Shown here in pieces: positions 1 to 6,520 of a stretch of 9,139 nucleotides of DNA. This DNA is from Bacteroidales bacterium UBA5342. GTDB taxonomy: Bacteria; Bacteroidota; Bacteroidia; Bacteroidales; UBA5342. Where the stretch lies: positions 40,319-49,457 of the forward strand of contig DHQI01000128.1 in NCBI GenBank assembly GCA_002408065.1, given 5' to 3'. The translations under genes were made by a program, and so were the position numbers. Below the pieces are notes generated by a model that saw only the letters and a list, made by a program, of their open reading frames with translations, searched no databases and had not been told where the DNA came from. How positions within the stretch are numbered: the stretch's first letter is position 1; each line of letters opens with the position of its first letter.

Positions 1-656
1 GAGACCTGCTCATTATCTTTTAAGCTAAAAAGGAAACGCTCACCGCTCTCATCACTAAAAATACGGCGGCAAGGCTGGGTGCACATTCCACGGTTAGCGC
101 CTTTCCCTCCCAGATAAGAGCTAAACAAACACATTCCTGAGAAAGAATAGCAAAGAGCACCGTGTACAAAGACCTCCAGGTCGGAACTTGTTTTCTTACG
201 GATATCACGTAATTCTTTTAGAGTCAACTCACGGGCTAAGACCGAACGTTTGGCTCCTTTTTTCTGCGTATGATTAACTCCTACAGAATTGTGCAATGCC
301 AACTGGGTGCTGGCGTGCAGTTCCATCTGAGGAAAATATTTTTTAGCTAAATAAAACACGCCCCAATCCTGAAAAATCACAGCATCTACGCGCAAGGCAT
401 TCAAGGTATTCAGCGTGGTAAACAGCTCAGGCAATTCTTCATTTTTTATTACGGTATTTAGGGTAACAAAAATCAGGATATTCTTTTTGCGGGCTATCTC
501 CATTATGCTAGCCAACTGCTGGTAGGTAAAATTACCTGCACGACCACGGGCATTAAATTTTTTAATCCCTAAATAAATGGCATCGGCACCAGCCTCAATT
601 GCAGCATAAAAAGCTTCCACATTTCCTGCAGGAAGGAGTAATTCTGTTTTATTCAT
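1..656 (-). CDS. Peptidase U32 family protein, RlhA/TrhP/UbiU-like (N-terminal part, runs off left edge)
   Basis: An open frame runs from an ATG at 656-654 to the window edge without a stop, giving 218 residues. It opens with the U32 signature region (LLPAGN near residue 7, GADAIYLG near 23), then VTLNT (64-68), ELHAST (112-117) and LARE. The diagnostic U32 motif E-x-F-x-H-G-A-x-C lies at 161-169, followed by SGMC at 173-176. Cysteines at 169, 176 and 193 sit where E. coli UbiU, as I recall it, has three of its four [4Fe-4S] ligands; a fourth would lie beyond the edge. The family was named for collagenase-like peptidases, but characterised relatives (RlhA, TrhP, UbiU/UbiV) take part in hydroxylation of rRNA, tRNA or ubiquinone precursors, several depending on prephenate. 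The N-terminus most resembles RlhA. The gene follows menE by 32 nt and may have its own promoter. The family is firm; the substrate is unknown. Confidence 0.9.
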   Translation of the reverse strand, partial: MNKTELLLPAGNVEAFYAAIEAGADAIYLGIKKFNARGRAGNFTYQQLASIMEIARKKNILIFVTLNTVIKNEELPELFTTLNTLNALRVDAVIFQDWGVFYLAKKYFPQMELHASTQLALHNSVGVNHTQKKGAKRSVLARELTLKELRDIRKKTSSDLEVFVHGALCYSFSGMCLFSSYLGGKGANRGMCTQPCRRIFSDESGERFLFSLKDNEQV

Positions 657-663
657 AGGGTGG

Positions 664-671
664 CAAAGGTA
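664..671 (-). promoter_or_regulatory. Candidate Bacteroidota -7 promoter box before the U32 gene
   Basis: The minus strand reads TACCTTTG, an exact match to the Bacteroidota -7 consensus TAnnTTTG. It lies in the 32-nt gap between menE and the U32 gene and ends 7 nt before the U32 ATG, so a transcript from it would be almost leaderless. No clear -33 TTG is seen at the usual distance. It could allow U32 expression apart from the men operon, or be chance. Confidence 0.3.
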
Positions 672-688
672 CGGCTTTTGAGGTAGAA

Positions 689-1747
689 CTAAGAACGGAG
701 TAAGTGGCGTTTGATTTTTCCACTTTCAGTCTCTGCAAAAGACTCTGTAAAAAGGATTTCTTTAGGCATTTCAAACTTGTTGACTAAGGGTTTTATATTC
801 TCTAACAGAGCTGTAGGATTGTATTTTCCAGCTTCTCCTTCAATAATTAGAACGACGCGTTCGCCTAAGCGTTCGTCAGTTTTAGAAGAAATAATAAAAC
901 GCTCACGAATCAGTGCGCTAATCTTTTGCTCTACCAGCTCGGGAGATATTTTTACACCTCCGCTGTTGATCACATTATCGTAGCGACCAAGAAAGCTAAA
1001 AGAACCTTCCTCTTCCAGAGCAACAATATCATTTGTCGTCACGACTTCGGGGTTCAGATGTGGCGCAGAGATTTGTAAACAACCCCTCTCATCCACCCTC
1101 AGATCGACGCCCGGCATTGCACGGTAGTGCTCTGACTTTGTTGCTCCATTCAGGCGGCGCAATGCAATGTGCGACACCGTTTCAGTCATTCCGTAGCTGT
1201 GCCAGATCTCGCTCGTGCAACTTTGCAGCTTTTCTTGTAAGTCCGGCTTAACGGCTGCCCCGCCAAGGATGAGTTTTTTTACTTTATCTAAATCTTCAGG
1301 CTGATGATTTAGAATATTTTCCACCTGCATTGGCACCATTGCAGCAAAGTCAAAAATCTGATTTCCGGTCAAAGTATTTCCCTTAGCTTCTCTCATCCAT
1401 AAGTCAAGCCCGCACTCCAGAGCTCGTACAATCATCATCTTTCCGGCAATGTAATTGGCAGGCAAACACAGTAAGGCTTTATCACCTTTTTTGATATGTA
1501 GAAACTCCACTGTCATCAGTGCGCTGTTGCGCATAAAGCGCTTTTCTACCTTAATAATTTTAGGCGCACCAGTACTGCCTGATGTTTGTAGAACCACAGT
1601 ATCTGCATCATTCAACCATTCTGCAATAAAAGCCCAGGCTTCACGAAAAAAAACGCTCAAAGAAGCATTATTGCGCATTTCTGCAGCCTTCTCAAGCAAG
1701 GCTGAATGCGAATACTTTTCTTGCGCTATGTGGTATTGCTTTTTCAT
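689..1747 (-). CDS. menE: o-Succinylbenzoate--CoA ligase MenE
   Basis: An ANL-superfamily adenylating enzyme of 352 residues that activates o-succinylbenzoate with ATP and joins it to CoA, the step before MenB. Visible motifs in order are the phosphate loop TSGSTGAPK (55-63), LGGAAV near 161, YGMTET (185-190), the TND aspartate at 240, the GRYDNVINSGG hinge region (254-264), and a C-terminal ESGKIKR whose K344 is the expected adenylation lysine. The protein is short for the superfamily: only about 50 residues precede the phosphate loop, so much of the usual N-terminal subdomain is missing. This seems typical of Bacteroidota MenE. Its ATG overlaps the menC stop in an ATGA, which implies translational coupling. 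The upstream bases are not purine-rich, which fits coupling rather than independent initiation. Operon context settles the substrate. Confidence 0.93.
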   Translation of the reverse strand: MKKQYHIAQEKYSHSALLEKAAEMRNNASLSVFFREAWAFIAEWLNDADTVVLQTSGSTGAPKIIKVEKRFMRNSALMTVEFLHIKKGDKALLCLPANYIAGKMMIVRALECGLDLWMREAKGNTLTGNQIFDFAAMVPMQVENILNHQPEDLDKVKKLILGGAAVKPDLQEKLQSCTSEIWHSYGMTETVSHIALRRLNGATKSEHYRAMPGVDLRVDERGCLQISAPHLNPEVVTTNDIVALEEEGSFSFLGRYDNVINSGGVKISPELVEQKISALIRERFIISSKTDERLGERVVLIIEGEAGKYNPTALLENIKPLVNKFEMPKEILFTESFAETESGKIKRHLLRS

Positions 1748-2799
1748 TTTTTTAAGGGGGAAAAATCCCAGTCTTTTCCCGATTGGTAATACAAACTTTC
1801 GCCATCAATCATTAATGGAGAGGCAATATTATTGGTAAACAACTGCCCGGTACCAAGTCCTTGTGGCATTTTCACATTCAGGGAAGCCGTCCATTGCGCA
1901 ATGGCATTTAATCCAATATTGGATTCCAAAGCTGAGGTGACCCACCAGCCAATATTTTTAGCTTCCGCTAATTCTATCCATTCTTCGCAGCCGGAAATAC
2001 CGCCGTGCAAAGAAGGTTTCAAGATCAAATATTGCGGACGGGTATTTTTTAGCAATTTTTGCTTTTCTTCGCGGGAGTTATATCCTATCAACTCTTCATC
2101 CAAAGCAATAGCAATGGGCGATTTACGACCAAGAAAACGCATCTTACCCCACTGACCTTGCTTAATAGGCTGCTCTATGGAATGAATTTCCAAGTCAGCC
2201 AGTCTTTCGAGAATAGGCATCACTGTTTCCGGATCAAAAGCGCCATTAGCATCTACGCGAATTTCCAGCTTTTCTTTGGGAAACTCTGCACGCATTTCTG
2301 CCAAAATATTCAATTCTTCTTCAATAGCATTGGCGCCAATTTTTAGTTTGATACAACTATATCCCAGATCTATCTTTTGCTGAATTTGCTCCCGCATATA
2401 AGCCGCGTCACCCATCCAGATAAGACCGTTAATCAGAATGCCTTCTTTTCCTTGAGAGAAAGCGGAATCAAAAAGCTGCCGTTGAGCGCCATTTTGCAAA
2501 TCAATCAAGGCTGTTTCCAAGCCAAAAAGAATAGATGGATAGTCAACTAAACCATCGTCCATCCAGTAGAAAAACTCATCGATACGCTCGCACACTTCAG
2601 CTACTTTGCTTTCATAATTTTCATCGTAATCGCAGCTTAGATCAGGCAAAGGAGCGCATTCGCCATAAGCGACTTGCTCAGGGTTTTCGCTATCCCAAAG
2701 GGAAATGATCCAGGAATCACGTGTGGTGTACGTACCACGCGATGTGCCTGCGGGGCGTTTGAACTGGAGTTGGTATTTTTGGTATTTGGCTTGAAGCAT
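1744..2799 (-). CDS. menC: o-Succinylbenzoate synthase MenC (enolase superfamily)
   Basis: Dehydrates SHCHC to o-succinylbenzoate. The 351-residue protein has the two-domain enolase-superfamily layout: an N-terminal capping domain, then a barrel. The barrel carries the K-x-K motif (151-153, K153 being the expected catalytic lysine), metal ligands D183 (in RVDAN), E209 (in SIEQP) and D234 (in ALDEE), and the second lysine K261 (in LKPS). These match the family pattern, so the active site looks intact. The length is close to family norms. The superfamily also includes dipeptide epimerases and muconate cycloisomerases, but position between menA and menE fixes the assignment. The gene ends in a 4-nt overlap with menE. 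Upstream, a 10-nt-period repeat separates it from menA and leaves only 7 nt before the ATG, with no Shine-Dalgarno site. Confidence 0.94.
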   Translation of the reverse strand: MLQAKYQKYQLQFKRPAGTSRGTYTTRDSWIISLWDSENPEQVAYGECAPLPDLSCDYDENYESKVAEVCERIDEFFYWMDDGLVDYPSILFGLETALIDLQNGAQRQLFDSAFSQGKEGILINGLIWMGDAAYMREQIQQKIDLGYSCIKLKIGANAIEEELNILAEMRAEFPKEKLEIRVDANGAFDPETVMPILERLADLEIHSIEQPIKQGQWGKMRFLGRKSPIAIALDEELIGYNSREEKQKLLKNTRPQYLILKPSLHGGISGCEEWIELAEAKNIGWWVTSALESNIGLNAIAQWTASLNVKMPQGLGTGQLFTNNIASPLMIDGESLYYQSGKDWDFSPLKK

Positions 2800-2806
2800 A
2801 GTAGTA

Positions 2807-2842
2807 TCGCAGAGATTCGCAAAGGAGCGGAGATTCGCAGAG
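2807..2842 (-). repeat. Short-period intergenic repeat, CGCARAG type, between menA and menC
   Basis: On the plus strand, units of the form N3-CGCA[AG]AG repeat about every 10 nt: three complete units (two CGCAGAG, one CGCAAAG) and a third-position unit shortened by 2 nt to CGGAG. The 10-mer GAGATTCGCA occurs twice, 18 nt apart. The array abuts the menA stop codon (2843-2845) with no gap and leaves only 7 nt before the menC start. It has no inverted arms. It shares its unit with the array at 4731-4770, differing mainly at one base (CG versus CA). Confidence 0.75.
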
Positions 2843-3754
2843 TTAAATAAATTTGGTTAACACTAAAGCAATAACAAAGGTTACAGTCATAAAAAAGGTT
2901 CCCAATGACAATTTCTTCAAAAAGGGATCAAGCTTTGATTTATCTTCTTGCTTATTTATTCTTTTTAGATCCAAAGCTAACTGACGAGATGGAATTATTA
3001 AGATAAAATAGGTCCAAAAACTGTAATTCAAAGGAAAAGCCAAACCTAAGAAACAAACAATACCAGTCAGAATCAAAAAACTGTGATATTTCTTTGCTTT
3101 TGCATAGCCCAGTTGAGCAGCCAAAGTCCTTTTGCCAGATGCTAAATCGTTATCTATATCGCGCATATTGTTCAGGTTCAATACACCGGTGCTTAGTGTG
3201 CCAATTCCTATAGCTAAAACCCATACCTCTAAAGGCAATTTGCCCGCATTCAGAAAATAAGTTCCAACCACACTGGCCAAGCCGAAAAAGATGAAAACCA
3301 TCACATCGCCCAGACCGTGATAACCATAAGCACGTTTCCCCACTGTATACATCACAGCTGCAGCAATGGCTAAGAGCCCCAAAATGCCGAAAACCAACCA
3401 AACGACAGATCCCAGGTTTGCAGCAGCTAAATAAATTAAGCCCAATCCAGAGGCAAACGATAACAGTCCGGTCATCACCATTGCCCGGCGCATTTGCAGT
3501 GGCGCAATAGCCCCGGATTGCATCGTGCGTTCCGGCCCTACGCGCCTCTCGTTATCCGTGCCTTTGGTAAAATCGCCATAATCATTGGCAAAGTTGGAAA
3601 GAATTTGCAACAGTAAAGCCGTTAGTAAAGCAAGACCGCTGATGGCCCACGAAATGGCATTGTTATACCACGCCAGAGTAGCACCAGCAATAATGCCAGA
3701 TGCGGCAAGGGGTAGAGTGCGCAGGCGTGCGGCTTTTATCCAGGTTTTTAACAT
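2843..3754 (-). CDS. menA: 1,4-Dihydroxy-2-naphthoate polyprenyltransferase MenA
   Basis: An integral membrane UbiA-family prenyltransferase of 303 residues that attaches a polyprenyl chain to DHNA with loss of CO2, giving demethylmenaquinone. The N-terminus (W5, then AARLRTLPL) is typical of MenA. The first aspartate motif is NDYGD (57-61), followed by a cytoplasmic loop with RVGPERTMQSG (71-81). The second is DIDND (199-203) with GKRTLAAQLG after it. Long hydrophobic stretches through residues 15-52, 89-136, 150-197, 225-255 and 283-303 fit the eight or nine helices of the family. It sits between menB and menC, with repeat arrays at both junctions. The ATG lies 9 nt after a large hairpin, and no Shine-Dalgarno sequence is visible. 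Confidence 0.94.
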   Translation of the reverse strand: MLKTWIKAARLRTLPLAASGIIAGATLAWYNNAISWAISGLALLTALLLQILSNFANDYGDFTKGTDNERRVGPERTMQSGAIAPLQMRRAMVMTGLLSFASGLGLIYLAAANLGSVVWLVFGILGLLAIAAAVMYTVGKRAYGYHGLGDVMVFIFFGLASVVGTYFLNAGKLPLEVWVLAIGIGTLSTGVLNLNNMRDIDNDLASGKRTLAAQLGYAKAKKYHSFLILTGIVCFLGLAFPLNYSFWTYFILIIPSRQLALDLKRINKQEDKSKLDPFLKKLSLGTFFMTVTFVIALVLTKFI

Positions 3755-3763
3755 ATTCTAGCT

Positions 3764-3834
3764 GTTGGCAATTGGCAGTTAGCAGTTGGCAGTCCGCACC
3801 AAACACTGCCGACTGCCAACTCTAAACTGCTAAC
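3764..3834 (-). repeat. Large imperfect hairpin built of 7-nt tandem units, between menB and menA
   Basis: Two 30-nt arms (3764-3793 and 3805-3834) flank an 11-nt loop (3794-3804). About 22 of 30 positions are complementary, and some mismatches become G-U pairs in RNA. On the plus strand the left arm is four tandem heptamers of the form [AG]TT[AG]GCA, and the right arm is roughly four heptamers close to ACTGC[CT]A, the inverse motif. The element starts 4 nt after the menB stop and ends 9 nt before the menA ATG. No T-tract follows, so it is not a standard intrinsic terminator. Confidence 0.8.
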
Positions 3835-3838
3835 TAAA

Positions 3839-4660
3839 TCAAGGAAATTTAGGAAACTTATGAAAGTCCGGTTTACGTTTTTCCAAAAAGGCGTGTTTGC
3901 CTTCCTGTGCTTCTTCGGTTAAGTAATAAAGCAAGGTGGCATTGCCGGCAAATTCCTGCATACCCGCTTGTCCGTCGAGCGTGGCGTTCATTCCCAGCTT
4001 GATCATACGCAAGGCCATCGGGCTGTGAACCATCATTTCTTTAGCCCATTTCACGGTTTCATCTTCCAGCTGGTCGAATGGTACTACGGTATTCACCAAG
4101 CCCATATCCAAGGCCTCGGCAGCTGAGTACTGACGGCACATAAACCAAATCTCGCGGGCTTTTTTCTGACCTACCACGTCTGCTAAGAATGATGAGCCAA
4201 AACCGGCATCAAAACTACCCACTTTAGGTCCTGTTTGCCCGAAGATGGCATTTTCTGAAGCAATGGAAATGTCACATACCACGTGTAATACGTGTCCGCC
4301 ACCAATGGCAAAACCATTCACCATCGCAATGACCGGCTTAGGCAAAGAACGAATTTGCTGTTGTACTTCCAGTATGTTCAGGCGTGGCACACCATCTTCG
4401 CCGATGTAACCACCGTGACCTTTGACATTCTGATCACCTCCTGCACAAAAAGCTTTATCGCCGGCGCCGGTCAATACCACCACGTGAATTTCGTTCATCT
4501 CGCGACACAGACGTAAAGCCTCGCTGATCTCATTCACCGTGGTAGGACGAAAAGCGTTACGCACCTGTTCACGGTTTATCGTTATTTTCCCGATACCTTC
4601 GAAAAATTCGAAGCGAATATCTTGGTATTCTTTTATTTGCTTCCAGTTTCTTGTTTCCAT
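3839..4660 (-). CDS. menB: 1,4-Dihydroxy-2-naphthoyl-CoA synthase MenB
   Basis: A soluble crotonase-fold enzyme of 273 residues that closes the second ring, converting OSB-CoA to DHNA-CoA. The oxyanion-hole segment is KAFCAGGDQ (69-77) and NGFAIGGGH (115-123). Y85 follows in KGHGGY, the SFD aspartate is D151, and the C-terminal tyrosine is Y246 in YYLTEE. The GQTGPKVGSF stretch (141-150) has Gly at 144, the mark of the bicarbonate-dependent type I enzymes such as E. coli MenB, rather than the Asp of type II enzymes. The C-terminus (KRKPDFHKFPKF) is typical. The start is supported by alignment of METRNWKQIKEY to the usual MenB N-terminus. The leader just before the ATG is A-rich. The 111-nt gap to menD is the longest within the operon. 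Confidence 0.97.
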   Translation of the reverse strand: METRNWKQIKEYQDIRFEFFEGIGKITINREQVRNAFRPTTVNEISEALRLCREMNEIHVVVLTGAGDKAFCAGGDQNVKGHGGYIGEDGVPRLNILEVQQQIRSLPKPVIAMVNGFAIGGGHVLHVVCDISIASENAIFGQTGPKVGSFDAGFGSSFLADVVGQKKAREIWFMCRQYSAAEALDMGLVNTVVPFDQLEDETVKWAKEMMVHSPMALRMIKLGMNATLDGQAGMQEFAGNATLLYYLTEEAQEGKHAFLEKRKPDFHKFPKFP

Positions 4661-4730
4661 ATCTTTTATTTGCTTATTATTATCTTAATGCAGATTTGTG
4701 TCATTCTTGTACCTATTTGAATTGCAGCTG
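4661..4730 (-). other. Unexplained 70-nt leader upstream of menB
   Basis: The AT-rich stretch between the menB start and the repeat array at 4731-4770 codes for nothing recognisable. Near the ATG it reads AAGCAAATAAAAGAT on the minus strand, an A-rich leader of the sort that supports initiation in Bacteroidota. I see no exact TAnnTTTG box, although the length leaves room for an internal promoter. Confidence 0.35.
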
Positions 4731-4770
4731 TTACACAGAGCAACACAAAGAATCACAGAGTTTCACAAAG
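4731..4770 (-). repeat. Perfect 10-nt-period array of four CACARAG units after menD
   Basis: On the plus strand four consecutive decamers all fit N3-CACA[AG]AG, alternating CACAGAG and CACAAAG with no indels. The array starts, in the direction of transcription, 1 nt after the menD stop codon (4772-4774). It is the cleaner relative of the array at 2807-2842. There are no inverted arms, no T-tract and no coding continuity. Confidence 0.8.
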
Positions 4771-4771
4771 T

Positions 4772-6442
4772 TTATATATTCTCTCTCAAAAATTTAAAAT
4801 ACCCCCGCAAGACCTCCGCATTTTCCTCAGCAGGCGTAAAAACCTCAAGCACTTCGGCTTTATCACTTTTCAAAAGCTTATCATACGCCACCTCAAAACT
4901 CTCCAAATCGGAGGCAGAGCTATATTTCAAGCCAAAATTTTTGACTAATCCCTCTGCCTTAGTCGTGTGTCGAGCTACAAAATGTTCTTCCGAAGCCGGC
5001 ACATCCGATGGTCCCGGGATAAAGCGGAAGATTCCGCCACCACTATTATTGATTAAAACTATTTTCAGATTATCGGGATAATGATGATTCCATAGCGCAT
5101 TGCTATCATAAAAGAACGATAAATCACCAATCACCAAAACATTCAACACGTCATCAGCTAAAGCATAACCTGCCGCGGTAGAAATCACTCCATCAATACC
5201 GCTTGTGCCACGGTTGCTTTGATACACTACATTTTTCATTGGGAAAAGTTGGGCATAGCGTACCGGTGTGCTGTTAGATAAATGCAGCGTGGATTTTTCC
5301 GGAATATTTTTCAGCAAATGATCAAACACGGTAAAATCACAAAAATTTAAACTTCCTGTATATTGCTCGTTTAACTCGGCTGTTTTTTTATCCAAAATCT
5401 GCCACTTTCTTGCATAATCCGAAAACTGCTCCGAAGTAGAAATTAACTCCCCAAGAAAAGAATATGGGTCCGCAGAAATAACATCTGTCAACGCCATAAA
5501 CGTATCCTGTATTTCATTAGATTTTGAAAAATGCCAATGAAATTTGGGACTATTTTTTCGTAAAAATGCTTTTATCCTTTTTGAAACGATTTGCCCTCCA
5601 AGTGTAATCAACAAATCAGGAGCTAGACTTGCCCCACTATCTTCAAAAACTAAATTATCAATCGACGTTATGATGTTTTCTCCAATCAGATTACTGGTCT
5701 TTTCTGTCAGCACAACCACATTCTGTTCTTTTGAAAAATCAATGAGCAAATCCTCAAGCTCCTCATCTTTTTGCATTTGCCCAACCAAAATCAACTTATT
5801 GGTACAGCTATCCCATTGCTTTCTCAATTCCTCTCTTTCGGAATAATACAGAGAATTTTCACAATTCCGAATACTTATATTTTTCACCACAGGAAGAGCT
5901 TCATCCACTAAATCATACAGCGGTTCAGCAAAAGGGAAATTAATGTGTACCGGCCCGTCTTCTTGATATGTCAGAGCATTCAGCCCCTCATTAAGCAAAC
6001 GGGTATTGTACCATATCTCTTCCTCATCGCGCATTTTCCCCGTCAGGTTTATGCTCTTCTTCACCACATTCCGCAGGGCATTTTCCTGACGTATGGTTTG
6101 CCCATCGCCCTGATCGACTAATGACACCGGACGATCAGCCGAAAGAATCAATAAAGGAATTTTTTGGTAAAGTGCTTCAGCCGCTGCCGGGGCATAATTG
6201 AGCATTGCCGATCCGGAAGTACAAGCCACTGCAACAGGGCGCTTTAGGCGAAGTGCCAATCCCATAGCAAAAAAGGCGGCGGAACGTTCATCCACCACAT
6301 TGTAGCAGGTGAATTCGTCCAAACCATCAAAAGTATTGATCAAAGGCGCATTACGCGACCCCGGTGAAATCACCACATCAGTGATGCCTTTCTCCAACAT
6401 CAGAGCCGCCAATATTTGCACTTCTTTTTTGCTCGTAATCAT
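4772..6442 (-). CDS. menD: SEPHCHC synthase MenD (thiamine diphosphate enzyme)
   Basis: Catalyses the thiamine-diphosphate-dependent addition of 2-oxoglutarate to isochorismate, the committed step of the classical pathway. The 556 residues match the family length. The N-terminal Pyr domain has ISPGSRNAP (25-33) and DERSAAFFA (51-59), with E52 the cofactor-activating glutamate. SADRP is at 101-105, and a central domain spans roughly 190-350. The C-terminal PP domain has SNSTPVR (389-395), RGTSGIDG (411-418), and the cofactor and metal motif running from GD (439-440) to NN (465-466), then GGGIFRF. All key residues are present, so the enzyme looks functional. The next gene product needed, MenH, is not encoded beside it. 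Repeat arrays lie on both sides of the gene. The start agrees with the usual MenD N-terminus. Confidence 0.97.
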   Translation of the reverse strand: MITSKKEVQILAALMLEKGITDVVISPGSRNAPLINTFDGLDEFTCYNVVDERSAAFFAMGLALRLKRPVAVACTSGSAMLNYAPAAAEALYQKIPLLILSADRPVSLVDQGDGQTIRQENALRNVVKKSINLTGKMRDEEEIWYNTRLLNEGLNALTYQEDGPVHINFPFAEPLYDLVDEALPVVKNISIRNCENSLYYSEREELRKQWDSCTNKLILVGQMQKDEELEDLLIDFSKEQNVVVLTEKTSNLIGENIITSIDNLVFEDSGASLAPDLLITLGGQIVSKRIKAFLRKNSPKFHWHFSKSNEIQDTFMALTDVISADPYSFLGELISTSEQFSDYARKWQILDKKTAELNEQYTGSLNFCDFTVFDHLLKNIPEKSTLHLSNSTPVRYAQLFPMKNVVYQSNRGTSGIDGVISTAAGYALADDVLNVLVIGDLSFFYDSNALWNHHYPDNLKIVLINNSGGGIFRFIPGPSDVPASEEHFVARHTTKAEGLVKNFGLKYSSASDLESFEVAYDKLLKSDKAEVLEVFTPAEENAEVLRGYFKFLRENI

Positions 6443-6460
6443 AAAATTAAGGCTTAAAAC

Positions 6461-6520
6461 TGATAGACTAAAGACTAAAAGACTTTTTCTGACGTCTTAT
6501 AGTCTTATGACTATAATCTA
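6461..6520 (-). repeat. Imperfect hairpin of 7- to 8-nt AGACTAA-type units between menF and menD
   Basis: The left arm (6461-6483) contains repeats of AGACTAA(A). The right arm (from 6494) carries the inverse GTCTTAT(A) units. With a 10-nt loop (6484-6493), about 18 of 23 facing positions are complementary. The element directly abuts the menF stop codon (6521-6523) and ends about 18 nt before the menD ATG. The architecture matches the hairpin at 3764-3834, but the unit sequence is unrelated. The left arm is followed by a run of T inside the loop, not after the stem, so this is not a normal terminator. Confidence 0.7.

Noticed and set aside
20..208. A 62-codon minus-strand open frame
   Set aside because: It lies within the U32 gene in another frame, has no recognisable motif, and the U32 frame carries clear family signatures.
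2807..2842. CRISPR-like array
   Set aside because: Units are only about 10 nt with 3-nt spacers, and there are no cas genes nearby.
3817..3828. A 12-nt match (CAACTCTAAACT) to 8117-8128
   Set aside because: A match of this length between two sites is expected by chance in about 9 kb, and the contexts differ.
3764..3834. The hairpin as an intrinsic terminator inside the operon
   Set aside because: No T-tract follows on the minus strand, the pairing has several mismatches, and menA lies directly downstream.
4698..5081. A 127-codon plus-strand open frame over the 3' end of menD
   Set aside because: It is antisense to the well-supported menD PP domain, its product is low-complexity with no family motif, and part of it is translated from the CACARAG array.
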